From an uncultured Dehalococcoidia bacterium (GTDB lineage Bacteria > Chloroflexota > Dehalococcoidia > Lucifugimonadales > JAAXIE01), in contig OX638353.1 in assembly GCA_951813255.1 (NCBI GenBank), positions 124,001 through 188,000 of the forward strand: a stretch of 64,000 nucleotides of DNA, read 5' to 3'. Both the position numbers and the translations under genes were made by a program. Below, piece by piece: positions 1 through 8,600 of the stretch (positions are counted from its first letter, which is position 1; each line of letters starts with the position of its first letter). The notes beneath the pieces were generated by a model. It worked only from the letters and a program-made list of their open reading frames with translations. It searched no databases and was not told the origin of the DNA.

Positions 1-1
1 A

Positions 2-2281
2 AGTGATCCGTCCACGGGCGACTCCGACGGTGATGGTCTCCTCGACCAAGCCGAAATAGATACCCACCGAACGGACCCTAGTAATAGAGACACGGACGGT
101 GACGGCCTCACGGACGGCGAGGAAGTAAACACCCACCAGACCTCTCCCACTAACGACGACACCGACCGTGACGGGCTCTCGGATGGCGCGGAAATCCAGT
201 TGCACTTGACCGACCCCACCAATGCCGACAGCGATGGAGACGGCCTCTCAGATGGTGCCGAAGTGAATTCCCATGGCACCGACCCCAACAACCCCGACTC
301 TGACGGAGACAAACTTACGGACGGCGCCGAAATCAACACATATTCCACCCAACCCAAGGTTGGGGATACCGACGGGGACGGACTTCTGGATGGCGAGGAG
401 GTGCGGGGATTCACTATCTCTCCCATGGGGACCGAGATAGTTGTCGAGCCAGATCCCACCAAATCAGACACCGACGGCGATGGCCTCTCAGACAGCGAGG
501 AGGTCGCCGAGCCAGTCACCAACCCTTTGGAAGCTGACACAGACGCCGACGGTTTATCCGACTGGGACGAGTTGCATACCCACGAAACCAACCCGAATTC
601 CCAAGATACCGATGAGGATGATATCCCCGACCGCATGGAAGTGCAGGGGTACTATGTCAAGATTGGCGGCCAACAACTAGTCGTCCGCTCCGACCCGAAT
701 GAAGCCGATTCTGACAGGGACGCCCTGAGTGACGGCGAAGAGAAGAAAGGAGTTTCCCTAAGGATACAGGGCGAAGAACAGGTCATACACAGCAGCCCCA
801 TCCGTGCGGACACCGATGACGATGGACTACGAGACGACTTAGAATTCAGCCACGGCTGCAGCCCGCAGTCGGCCGACACCGACGGTGACGGTCTGTCGGA
901 TAAACTGGAGCATCAACATCTTACCAACTGTACCCATCCCGACTCGGATATGGACGGCCTTGGTGACCAAGTGGAGATCGGCCTATGTACTGATCCCAAG
1001 AATTCAGACAGCGACTACGACGGGTTGACTGACGGCACCGAACACCTAGGGCGGCTGTCAGTCGGCGAATTCGGCTTGGTTTCAGCAAACCCATGCGCCC
1101 CCGACACTGATGGCGACGGGATAAACGACGGGGATGAAATCAACCGGACTCATTCATCTGAGCCAAACTCACTTGCTCCCACTCACCCGGGTCTGTCGGA
1201 CACCGATGACGATGGTCTCTCAGACCTGCGGGAGCGTGACCTTGCAACGAATCCACTGGACCCTGATTCTGATGGTGACACGCTGGACGACGGCGAGGAG
1301 GTCTTTGAACGGCTGTTGACCATAGCTGGGGTAGAACATACCGTTGTCACGAACCCTCTGCAGGCCGATTCGGACAATGATGGGCTCTCCGACGATATCG
1401 AGATCGCCGGCTCAGAGATATTTGTATCCGGTAGCGAGCTCCTCGTGATCACTCATCCAACTCTGCCGGATACGGACGGGGATGGGCTCGACGATTTCGC
1501 AGAGGTATCAGGCATCCTATTTGCCGGTACCCTCTGGCCCACTAACCCCACAGTCCTTGACACTGATGGTGACAGTCTTTCCGACCTCGACGAGTCCAAG
1601 GGAACCAGTAATCCAGTCATAGCGGATACCGATGGAGACTCACTTTCGGATGGGCTTGAGCACACCGTGGGCATCGACCCGCGCAATACCGACAGCGATA
1701 GTGACGGAAAAACTGATGGCGAAGAGCGCCTGGGCTTCGAGCGTTCTCTATTGGGCATGTTCTACATGGTGTATACCGATCCCGCCAACTCCGACTCCGA
1801 CGGCGACGGATGGTCGGACTCTGGGGACTGGTTGCCTCGCTTCTGGCTACCCATCGGGCTGATTGTTCCCTTTGCAGTGGTTCTGATAGGTACGCCTGTC
1901 GTGTGGTACGCCTTAGCGCGCAGAATGCTGGTTGCTAGGCACAAAAAACAAGGTGAGCGGTATCAGGCATTGGCGATGCAGATGGCGGAGATTACGTCCG
2001 GCTATCTGGCGGCGCACGACTTTCGGGATCACTTGAACCGGTTCCTAGCGAGCCAGGGAGAGGGGGAAGCAATTTCGTCTAATCAAGCCAACGGCTATCT
2101 GGAAGCCTATGGATTCCAACGGGTGCGCCAGCGAACCCTCACGGAGGTATCCTCTGGGAGCCGGCTGTACGTTCACCCGGAGTTAGAGAAGAGGTTCACA
2201 TTCGCTAGCTTGCCGCTCTACAACCACCAGGACACTCCTCGCTGGAAACTGCCCGGGCGACATTCCAGGCCAGCTAGCTAG
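2..2281 (+). CDS. Thrombospondin type 3-repeat calcium-binding surface protein, C-terminal part (5' end outside window)
   Basis: The reading frame is open from base 2, so the gene starts left of the window; the TTG at 200 is only an internal codon. About twenty repeats of the form DTDGDGLSDGEE fill the visible chain up to about base 1830. These Asp-rich loops are the calcium-binding signature of thrombospondin type 3 / OmpA-linker repeats. A hydrophobic stretch of about 22 residues (bases 1840-1910, core LIVPFAVVLIGTPVVWYAL) is followed by basic residues and a tail of about 110 residues, so the repeats should face outside and the tail the cytoplasm. The tail contains nothing I recognise. Likely a cell-surface stalk or adhesin; the role is inference. 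Family call is firm, function unknown. Confidence 0.85.
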   Translation, partial: SDPSTGDSDGDGLLDQAEIDTHRTDPSNRDTDGDGLTDGEEVNTHQTSPTNDDTDRDGLSDGAEIQLHLTDPTNADSDGDGLSDGAEVNSHGTDPNNPDSDGDKLTDGAEINTYSTQPKVGDTDGDGLLDGEEVRGFTISPMGTEIVVEPDPTKSDTDGDGLSDSEEVAEPVTNPLEADTDADGLSDWDELHTHETNPNSQDTDEDDIPDRMEVQGYYVKIGGQQLVVRSDPNEADSDRDALSDGEEKKGVSLRIQGEEQVIHSSPIRADTDDDGLRDDLEFSHGCSPQSADTDGDGLSDKLEHQHLTNCTHPDSDMDGLGDQVEIGLCTDPKNSDSDYDGLTDGTEHLGRLSVGEFGLVSANPCAPDTDGDGINDGDEINRTHSSEPNSLAPTHPGLSDTDDDGLSDLRERDLATNPLDPDSDGDTLDDGEEVFERLLTIAGVEHTVVTNPLQADSDNDGLSDDIEIAGSEIFVSGSELLVITHPTLPDTDGDGLDDFAEVSGILFAGTLWPTNPTVLDTDGDSLSDLDESKGTSNPVIADTDGDSLSDGLEHTVGIDPRNTDSDSDGKTDGEERLGFERSLLGMFYMVYTDPANSDSDGDGWSDSGDWLPRFWLPIGLIVPFAVVLIGTPVVWYALARRMLVARHKKQGERYQALAMQMAEITSGYLAAHDFRDHLNRFLASQGEGEAISSNQANGYLEAYGFQRVRQRTLTEVSSGSRLYVHPELEKRFTFASLPLYNHQDTPRWKLPGRHSRPAS

Positions 2282-2528
2282 CCTTCTGTCACGCTTGGTC
2301 GGAGGTTTAGGGTGAGGAAACGTCACGCACCAATTGCCGCGCCTGATCTTGGCTTGCGTGCAGTGGCGATACTGGAGGGAGAAGCCCGGCCCACCACGCG
2401 GTACGGTATTGGTTTTAGCGCCCTTTCGCAGACCTTGGCCGCCGCTGAACCCGGGCGGAGGTACGGAGGGGCCGCTCCAGTACCGGGGCTGGCGTGCTCA
2501 TTAGTGGTCGGCACCATGAGTCAGCATA

Positions 2529-2705
2529 ATGAAACAGGTCTTCACCATCGCAAAGCAGATAGCAGATATAGTCGGGCGTATTATTGTGGGTATTTTCGTC
2601 GTGATTGTGGGAGGTACTGTACTGCTCGATCAATTCTGCGGCCCCACGGACGCCTTAATAGGGGAGCGTGAGCTGCGCGAAGAGATACGACGGGAACGGT
2701 GGTAG
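2529..2705 (+). CDS. Small single-span membrane protein (58 aa), hypothetical
   Basis: An ATG at 2529 opens a 58-codon frame ending in TAG at 2703-2705. The peptide begins MKQVFTIAKQIADIVG, has a clear membrane segment (about residues 17-33, IIVGIFVVIVGGTVLL), and ends in a charged tail rich in Glu and Arg (GERELREEIRRERW). The amphipathic start, hydrophobic core and charged end are coherent, which a random frame would rarely give. No strong ribosome binding site is visible. Family not recognised. Confidence 0.5.
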   Translation: MKQVFTIAKQIADIVGRIIVGIFVVIVGGTVLLDQFCGPTDALIGERELREEIRRERW

Positions 2706-2708
2706 TCA

Positions 2709-2831
2709 ATGTCAATCCGTTTCTAGGTTGGGCTGTTGCTGGCAGTTCTCACGTTCGGTTCGGTGGCCCGCGTTCCCCAGACACATGAGGACCTATGGGC
2801 CTGCCTATCGGATGCGGAAAAGCCACCCTAG
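2709..2831 (+). pseudogene. Short secreted-peptide-like frame interrupted by TAG
   Basis: The ATG at 2709 lies four bases after the stop of the preceding small membrane protein. The frame reads MSIRF, then TAG at 2724-2726, then VGLLLAVLTFGSVARVPQ and a further 16 residues to a TAG at 2829. Ignoring the first TAG, the product would have a short basic N-terminus, a hydrophobic core and a possible signal-peptidase region. That layout suggests a small exported protein disabled by one nonsense codon. It could be chance; confidence is low. Confidence 0.25.
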
Positions 2832-3565
2832 GAACTTAGCCTGTCGTCAATGAAGGACCCTCTGCCGTGATGAGTATCTGGATTTGCAGAAGCCAGCGAT
2901 CAAGGGCTTGCTGACTCAGACCTTGAGCGTGTACGGGAGCGGTACTATGTGCAGTGGGACCGAGCCAGCAGGAACATGACTCCACCGTAAAGCAAGTGGC
3001 TGACATGAGCATCGTACGATTTCTGCCACTACATTGTGAAATAGATTCTCAAAGTAGGCATCGGCATTGCAACAGCGTCCAGACATCGCGGTTCCGCAAG
3101 TCTCTCCAAGACGACCCACGACTTGGTTCCCACGGTCTGAGCGGGGAAAATCCCTGATGGGCGAGAGAAGTTCTCCCTCCGCCAGCAGAGCGAGGGGTTG
3201 CGCTGAGGGGCACCGTCGATAAGCTGGAGATTCGAAGTCATACATACCCTCAAAATTGGTACCTGTTGCGCATATATTTTTCCGGATGACCAGTCCGTCA
3301 TGGTTCTCCTCTCCGATGACTTCCGATGCTGAGAGACAAAGAGCCCCGGAGTCGTCTGCCAGAAGTCCTTGTCATGCGCACCAGTGACCGGCTGTATTGG
3401 GTCCCTTCGCCAGCGGTGCCCTTGGCCGCCCCTAGGGGGGCGTATGGCTCTGGCAACGCCCCCAGGCGATTGTCCTTGTTGTGCGATGCCCGCCTCCCGG
3501 CGGGGCATCGTAGAGTGCCGGGACATACGCCTTTCAGCGCATCCGGCCCCGCTGGATGCTTCCGC
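2832..3565. other. Long non-coding stretch with two hairpins
   Basis: I see no frame here with protein-like composition on either strand. Two inverted repeats stand out: GGGGGCGT (3436-3443) with ACGCCCCC (3456-3463), and GATGCCCGCC (3485-3494) with GGCGGGGCATC (3499-3509). Both lie downstream of the 3' end of the XRE-type gene on the minus strand. Neither is followed by a T-run, so I do not call them terminators. Confidence 0.4.
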
Positions 3566-4510
3566 CTACTCTACAGCGCGGTCCGGTTTCGTCAGCAGGG
3601 CGCAGTAGCCCCTCTCGACGACGTGCTCCACCGACACCCGGCCCCGGCCGTCGTACCCGGCTCGGTGGGCATACTCTACCTCTGCGCCATCGGGCACATG
3701 CCCTCCGGTACGTATAGTGCCCCCTCCTTCCCCACGCCCGGGCCCGCCGGCGCCCTTCACCACCGTCCCTCTGCGCTCACCCTTCCGCCATCCCAGCACC
3801 TTCACCTCGGCGGGCATGACCCGCTCCACGGCCCCAGTCCTCTGGAACAGCACACCGTGCAGCCTCTTCAGCGTGTCCGGCGACGGACTGCGCCTGCCCG
3901 ACATGATCAGCGAGAGATGGCCGGCGCTGACCCCGGTCCGTCGCGCCAACTCGTTCTGGCTGATCCCCAAGAAGTCCATCCGCTCCCATAAGACCTCGCA
4001 GTCGACGCCGGAGCACCGGTCCGGGGCGACTTTGGCCGGGGTTTCCAATGCCGACTCCACCCTCGCCTGTACCTTTACCCCCATGTTCCTGCGGCCACGG
4101 GCCACCATGGTCATGTATCCGTTGGACACCCCCACCTGTTCCGCCAACTCCTGCATACTCATGCCCAGCTCCCGGGCCCGCTCCCGTATGTAGCTGCTTG
4201 TCCCCTTCACCACCTCACTCTCGATATGGACGACACTCTGTCCGGGAACCTCCCCCAGCAATGCCTCAGCCTTCTCCCGCATCGCCGGGCTCCAAGGCCT
4301 GCATCCCGTAGCTATCTGGGAGAGATATCCGGAGCCCACGCCCATCTTCGTTGCGAGCTCCTGCATGGTGAGCCCGCGGTTTCTCGCCGCTGCCCTGAGC
4401 TTGGTCTCAGTCCTGCCCCTACTGGATACGACTATCGCCGTCTCGGCCCGTGCCTGCTGGTCTCCTGATAGGCTTGCATGCCTGTCGAAGGTGGTAGTGG
4501 TAGTGGCCAT
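3566..4510 (-). CDS. Protein with three tandem XRE-type helix-turn-helix domains
   Basis: Three Cro/C1-type HTH units can be read in the 314-aa product. They lie at about residues 36-86 (core LTMQELATKMGVGSGYLSQI), 106-156 (core MSMQELAEQVGVSNGYMTMV) and 170-222 (core ISQNELARRTGVSAGHLSLI). Each has the Q-ELA-x(3)-GVS pattern of recognition-helix domains. The C-terminal 90 residues are Gly/Arg-rich and not recognisable. The start is supported by an AAGGAGG Shine-Dalgarno eight bases upstream. XRE domains bind DNA, usually as dimers; three in one chain suggests binding an extended or repeated operator as a monomer. It sits in an accessory region next to duplicated modules, so control of a mobile element is plausible but not shown. 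Confidence 0.8.
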   Translation of the reverse strand: MATTTTTFDRHASLSGDQQARAETAIVVSSRGRTETKLRAAARNRGLTMQELATKMGVGSGYLSQIATGCRPWSPAMREKAEALLGEVPGQSVVHIESEVVKGTSSYIRERARELGMSMQELAEQVGVSNGYMTMVARGRRNMGVKVQARVESALETPAKVAPDRCSGVDCEVLWERMDFLGISQNELARRTGVSAGHLSLIMSGRRSPSPDTLKRLHGVLFQRTGAVERVMPAEVKVLGWRKGERRGTVVKGAGGPGRGEGGGTIRTGGHVPDGAEVEYAHRAGYDGRGRVSVEHVVERGYCALLTKPDRAVE

Positions 4511-4533
4511 GTCGCTTCCTCCTTAAAATGAAG

Positions 4534-4570
4534 AAGCGGGGCCGCCCCCCTGAGGGAGACAGCCCCGCTT
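4534..4570 (-). promoter_or_regulatory. Hairpin in the 5' leader of the triple-XRE gene
   Basis: AAGCGGGGC (4534-4542) is the exact complement of GCCCCGCTT (4562-4570), a perfect 9-bp stem with a 19-base loop, 24 bases upstream of the start codon. It could be an operator or a leader hairpin acting on translation; no T-run follows it in the gene's direction. Confidence 0.4.
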
Positions 4571-4812
4571 GATTTCCCGGATTCCGGGACTGTCTCCCTG
4601 GGTGGTGTTGTGGTTGTTGCTGTGGTGAGTGGCTGGCCCGGCTAGCAGCCGGAGGCCGTGGACGGGCAAGGCCCGTCGTTATCTGGGCATAGCTCCTCCT
4701 AAGTGGTGAGAGTGGGACCGATAAAACTGGGTCAGGACCTCCACGAATGTGGGCATGATGCCCGTCGGTAGGCGGACCAGCGACGACAGGGCAGCCTGCG
4801 CTACAGAAAAGG

Positions 4813-4851
4813 AAAAGGGCCGTCTCCGACTTCAATCGGAGGCGGCCTTTT
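4813..4851. terminator. Bidirectional rho-independent terminator
   Basis: The arms AAAAGGGCCGTCTCCGA and TCGGAGGCGGCCTTTT form a 16-17 bp stem with one mismatch around a six-base loop. A-run and T-run edges lie on both sides, so it can stop transcription on either strand. It separates the frameshifted small genes on the right from the triple-XRE gene on the left; both are on the minus strand, so it should end transcription of the former. Confidence 0.75.
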
Positions 4852-4892
4852 GTCATGCTTGACCATAGCTACCTCGCAGAGACACGAGCTAG

Positions 4893-5531
4893 CTATGGTC
4901 CGCGATAGTCCTCCCGTCGTGTGCCGGAGCCACGTAGGCAGCGACGGGGAGACGGGCTTGCCCCGGCTGCCAGCCCATTACCGCAGTCGGTGAACCGTCG
5001 GCGCACCAGGTCCAGCCACTCGGAGTGGGCCCAGCGGGCCTCCGTCTTCGTTGCCTTTGCCGTGTCTACGCTGGCGAGCACCGCCAGCGCACGTTCGAGG
5101 TCGTGCTCCTGGGAGTCCGCCTCGCCTCGTGGATGCCTCGGACCAAGCCTGACTCCTTCGCCAGAGTCTTCTCCCATCGCAGGGCGTCCATAAGCCAGCC
5201 CACCGGCTCCTCCAGACTCGTGCCTTTCCCGTCGTTGCCTGCTGACGTCGTCATCGCGTGCTCCCTGTTGAAGGGGAGAACCCATGTGGCCATGCCGTGC
5301 GGCTGCCAACCGGGCCGGCCTCTTGGCTGGCAACACCCGTCGCAAGACCAGTGCTGCGACGACCATTCCCACCAAATTCAGCGCGAAGACCTCCATGTCG
5401 CCGGTGACCAACGGTGTCCCGATGAAGGGGAAGGCCAGCGCGAATTCCCTGCGCCACGGCAGCCGGTCGGCCAGCTTGGCCAGCTTGGCCAGGACGCCTG
5501 AGACCCGTGGGACCAGTTCCCTGATGCGCAT
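4893..5531 (-). CDS. Small membrane protein, hypothetical; 3' part of the frame runs through a neighbouring gene
   Basis: The start is well supported by AAGGAGG nine bases before ATG at 5531. The first 80 residues look genuine: MRIRELVPRVSGVLAKLAKL, then a hydrophobic helix around residues 49-63 (FALNLVGMVVAALVL) followed by basic residues. From about residue 90 the frame overlaps the start of another gene (ATG at 5254). Its last third carries what looks like that gene's C-terminal half (DLERALAVLASVDTAKATKT). So the long frame is probably two genes joined by a frameshift, and the true membrane protein is likely near 90 aa. Family not recognised. Confidence 0.45.
   Translation of the reverse strand: MRIRELVPRVSGVLAKLAKLADRLPWRREFALAFPFIGTPLVTGDMEVFALNLVGMVVAALVLRRVLPAKRPARLAAARHGHMGSPLQQGARDDDVSRQRRERHESGGAGGLAYGRPAMGEDSGEGVRLGPRHPRGEADSQEHDLERALAVLASVDTAKATKTEARWAHSEWLDLVRRRFTDCGNGLAAGASPSPRRCLRGSGTRREDYRGP
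5066..5254 (-). pseudogene. Small cytosolic protein, apparently frameshifted
   Basis: The ATG at 5254 has a good GGGAG site six bases upstream. The frame reads MTTSAGNDGKGTSLEEPVGW and continues with helix-like sequence (LMDALRWEKTLAKESGLVRG) before degenerating into Ser/Arg/Cys-rich low-quality sequence. In the adjacent frame the chain resumes as QEHDLERALAVLASVDTAKA followed by RWAHSEWLDLVRRRF, which fits the same helical, charged style. A single-base indel near 5110-5150 would explain both. Function unknown. Confidence 0.35.
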
Positions 5532-6029
5532 GTGTGACTACCTCCTTGATGTCTTTGTGGTGTGACGCACCTGGCGCTGGACGCACCCCGACCACGGCGG
5601 TGCATCGGGGGCGAGGGCGCAAATAACATCCAGACCGGCCCGCGCAACGAACGCAGGTCGATGGGGAGAGGAAGACGCAAGTCCAGAGAGGGAACGCTTG
5701 GAGGGGAGTGAGGACAAGTGAGGGAGCGCTGGTCCTGGGACCTTGACGGTAAGACCAACGCATGAGCAGAGCAATCCGCCAAGGCCGGGCCGTTCACTGA
5801 TTCAGTGTTGGCCGATGAGGCCTGAGCAGTTGCCTGTGTGGAGAGGTGGCCCAGCCCTGACAGCTACGCCACTTGTCTGAATGAGGGAAGACTGGTCAGA
5901 GCGCAGGGCGCACGCCGACCGGGAAGGGACTACCTGCTAAGTCCTGGCTGCACCTCCTTTGGTTTGGCAATTGATTGGGACGACCGGGGCTGCTGGGCTA
6001 CTGACTTCCCCTCTTGGTCGACCTTCGGA
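5532..6029. other. Non-coding stretch upstream of the first 146-bp module
   Basis: Overlapping frames exist on both strands but all are rich in Arg, Ser, Pro and Cys and lack recognisable motifs or ribosome binding sites. The only item seen is one copy of the intergenic core CAGCTACG near 5860. Confidence 0.35.
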
Positions 6030-6175
6030 GAGCAGGGCTCAATCCGTCGGGTCCGTTGGCTGTCGAAAGAGCAGGGCTCGATTTCTTCAGTCAACCCCGG
6101 GCTCAGGGAAATACCCCCAGATTTCTATGGCGTAGAAACTCTGGAAAAGCCTGACAACCAGTTCAGTATCAGGGC
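6030..6175. repeat. 146-bp module, copy 1 (paired 11-bp palindromes plus 28-nt hairpin)
   Basis: The module carries GAGCAGGGCTC twice, at 6030-6040 and 6069-6079, and a hairpin at 6117-6144 (CCAGA-TTTCTA / TAGAAA-TCTGG). The final 79 bases (6097-6175) match 8094-8172 with about five differences. Palindrome spacing (39 bases) is identical in both copies. It lies at the 3' end of a minus-strand HTH-type gene relic, as copy 2 does for the intact paralogue. It may be a terminator/operator cassette that was duplicated with the gene. Confidence 0.75.
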
Positions 6176-6844
6176 CCCCTGGGGTTCCGGCAATAGCCCG
6201 GAGACCCCCTTCCCGAAAGTATGAGGTTTTTTGTAACAAAACCCTAACCAAGCATCCGGGACACCTACCTCCGCCAGCCCGAGAGTCAGTATCCGGCGCA
6301 CCCAACGCAGCATCTGACGCCTGACCCTCCGCCTGTGCGTGTACAAGACCGCCTTCTGTGGCCACGACAGCTGGGAGTCACGGGCAATGCCCCTGAGGGG
6401 ATAGGTCTCCGGGGGCAGTGTCATCCCGTGCTCCGTGAGCAGGGCGACCACCAGCTCCCGGCTCCTCCTTCTCCAGCCACGACAGAGACCTGCCCCCGGG
6501 AGGGTGGCCCATCCTCAGACCGCGCCACTCTTTGATCGATGACCATGCCCTCCCGAAGACCTCCTCATCGTCGGGGGCCGGCTCGATGGTCACCAGCTCA
6601 GGTACTCCCGCCTCAGCTTGGCCCCGACGTCTCACAGCAGGGAGTCACCGCTCGGTTCCGCCTTGGCCGGCCCGCAGCCGTTCCAGCAACCGGCCTCCAT
6701 TTCGCGTGTCCGCCAGCCCACTCGTCCCGCATGGCCTCGGCCGCGTCCCGCACGGTGCCCTCGATCAAGGACGCCCTCTCTTTGCGCCAGCCGGCAGCCC
6801 CCTCGGTCCATGCCTCTCGCGGTCAGTCTCGCAGCCAACAGCAT
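6125..6844 (-). pseudogene. Degraded paralogue of the HTH-type protein at 8265-9103
   Basis: Pieces of one protein lie in different frames. One frame (about 6635-6461) gives SSIKEWRGLRMGHPPGG, and another (6451-6280) gives LTEHGMTLPPETYPLRG followed by QMLRWVRRILTLGLAEVG. In the paralogue the same order is SVTEWRDLNGRRRAG, IGEHHLTLPPNTQPLHP and AVVRLMRMALTLGRWKG. A further fragment at about 6780-6700 (ERASLIEGTVRDAAEAMRDE) matches the coiled region. The N-terminal HTH part is missing. At least two frameshifts separate the fragments, so this copy cannot be made as one protein. Confidence 0.65.
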
Positions 6845-6890
6845 CCCTTGTGTTCCCCTATCCTTGTTCCTAGTCCTATCTCACCGTGAA

Positions 6891-7561
6891 TATTTCAGAC
6901 TGGAACATCTCGTATCTGTCTCTGGAACATCGCTTCCCGGCCGGCCAGTGGGGAACTGCCCCACGCTGTAGCTACCCTTGCCCCATGCCCGTGGAACCAG
7001 CACCGAAGTCCAGTCGGTCGCTGAAGACCCCCTGTAGGGGGCGGGCCTCCCTACGACCCAGCTACGACCCCGCCTCACCCCGTTCCCCTTGGACTCACCA
7101 CTAATGCTGTACACACCCACGACATCACGGAGGCTCGGGCTCACATCGCCCCTAATAAGGGGGTGCGTCCACGAACCTGTTCGGAGACTCCAACATGGGT
7201 AAACACAGGAACGATGGATGACGCAGACCTTCGAACAGCTGAACCGACGAGTCCACCTGAGAGAAGAGGAGTTGCGGACTCCTCCATTCGGACGCTTGCC
7301 AGTCACCGGTGCGGTCAGGTCTCCCAGACCGCATGCCCCGGGGGATCGGCCACGTAAGAGCTCCACCAGAAAATGTGGTTGCAGTTCCGCCTCTTGTCGG
7401 CCGCTCCGTTTCCTGAAAGCGCTCCCGCTGGGTTGCCCGCCGCAGGGGCATTCCCCGGCTCTGCCCGATGAAGGGATGCGCCGGCGCACCACCTTACAGG
7501 GGATTACGGCCGACGGGCACGGCATTCACACTTCCATCTAAGACCACCGTCACCGGGGAAC
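6891..7561. other. Non-coding stretch with core-and-word repeat and a block repeated near 9.2-9.4 kb
   Basis: At 6899-6936 the word CTGGAACAT occurs twice in direct orientation around CGTATCTG. The block 7019-7180 (CGCTGAAGAC, CCTGTAGGGG, TCCCTACGACCCAGCTACG, then CTGTACAC and GACATCAC) recurs in the same order at about 9220-9380. A weaker third copy of its last part is near 9705-9775. No frame here is convincing as a gene. Confidence 0.5.
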
Positions 7562-7801
7562 ATGATGGAGCGTATTGGGGGAGAGGGCACGGCAGACATG
7601 GACCACACCGCTGATCGCCTGAACGGAGCCAATGCCGGACACCCGGCGCCCGTGACGTACACGCCCGAGCAGGAGGAGTTGCGGTTGCAAGGGCTGCGCA
7701 TCCTGGCACGGATGATAGTGAAGGGTTATCTGCGGAAACAGGACCGGTTGCAAGGGACTGACTCTGACTCAGGGATGGCCGAGCACCGACCTGCGCCATG
7801 A
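7562..7801 (+). CDS. Small hypothetical protein (79 aa or shorter)
   Basis: Only the C-terminal half looks protein-like: VTYTPEQEELRLQGLRILAR followed by MIVKGYLRKQDRLQG, a charged amphipathic helix. The real start may be the internal ATG at 7598 (MDHTADRLNG), because the N-terminal dozen residues are Gly-rich and no strong ribosome binding site precedes 7562. It lies between two diverged copies of a duplicated module. I recognise no family; possibly a small accessory protein of the mobile region. Confidence 0.4.
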   Translation: MMERIGGEGTADMDHTADRLNGANAGHPAPVTYTPEQEELRLQGLRILARMIVKGYLRKQDRLQGTDSDSGMAEHRPAP

Positions 7802-8026
7802 CGCCTTTCATTCTTGAGGTTCCGGACCGAGAGTAGCGGCACATTTTGCTGCCAATTCTACCCTCAAGACCCAGCGTCGTCCCTCAGTCGTGCCGCGGAA
7901 CCGAGCAGGCACTACGTTGCTTCCGAGCTTCCCCAAGGCCCTTGTCTGCATGCCGGAAGGTGCCGGGGACGAGTCATCCTAGACTGCTGGACTGCCAAGT
8001 TTCCCCTCTTGGACGACCTTCAAGGA

Positions 8027-8172
8027 GAGCAGGGCTCGATCCGTCGGGTCCGGTGACTTCAGGAAGAGCACTGCTCAATCCTCTCGGTCACCACCGGGCT
8101 CAGGGAAATACCCCCAGATTTCTATAGCGTAGAAACTCTGGAAAAGCCTGAAAACGGATTCAGTATCAGGGC
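8027..8172. repeat. 146-bp module, copy 2
   Basis: Same layout as copy 1: palindromes GAGCAGGGCTC (8027-8037) and GAGCACTGCTC (8066-8076) exactly 39 bases apart, then a 28-nt hairpin at 8114-8141, with the last 79 bases nearly identical to 6097-6175. The hairpin is conserved apart from a loop change (TGGCG to TAGCG), which suggests the stem matters. It lies about 90 bases beyond the stop of the minus-strand gene at 8265. Confidence 0.75.
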
Positions 8173-8264
8173 TCATGGGCCGAACTTCGACAGTTTTGGG
8201 TCCTACCTCCGCAAAGTGCTTGCTCCAATGGTGCAGAAATGATGCACAAATGCAGCAGAAACGC

Positions 8265-8600
8265 TCAGCCCTTCCACCGGCCCAGGGTCAGCGCCATGCG
8301 CATTAAGCGCACGACCGCCCTGCGCAACCGCTCCCGCCAGATGTCCAGCAGCTCCCTGCGCCTCCACCCCAGGTAGCCCTCTTGCTCCGACGGGTGCAGC
8401 GGCTGGGTGTTGGGGGGCAGGGTCAGGTGGTGCTCGCCGATCATCTCTATCTCCAACTCCATGATCCGCTCCCTGACCTGGGCCTGCTCCAGCTTGGTGC
8501 CGGCCCTCCGCCTGCCGTTCAGGTCCCGCCACTCGGTAACCGACTCCATGCCTGCGCTGTAGGACTCTTCCTCTCCGGCATGGGGCTCCCTGGTCACCAC
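8265..8600 (-). CDS. C-terminal half of an HTH-type protein, separated by a G6 frameshift
   Basis: The frame gives SVTEWRDLNGRRRAGTKLEQ, a long charged helix, LTLPPNTQPLHPSEQEGYLG and AVVRLMRMALTLGRWKG. Its GTG at 8600 overlaps the TGA of the upstream half inside GGGGGGTGGTGA. One base gained or lost in the run of six G would fuse the two frames into a single protein of about 280 aa, the order suggested by the degraded copy at 6125-6844. It could instead be a translationally coupled second gene. I know no function for this C-terminal region. Confidence 0.5.
   Translation of the reverse strand: MVTREPHAGEEESYSAGMESVTEWRDLNGRRRAGTKLEQAQVRERIMELEIEMIGEHHLTLPPNTQPLHPSEQEGYLGWRRRELLDIWRERLRRAVVRLMRMALTLGRWKG

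Noticed and set aside
3485..3509. Hairpin as terminator of the triple-XRE gene
   Set aside because: A stem is present but no T-run follows in the direction of transcription, and it is about 60 bases beyond the stop.
2954..3526. Overlapping frames on both strands near 3 kb
   Set aside because: No motifs, biased composition and no start signals; treated as non-coding.
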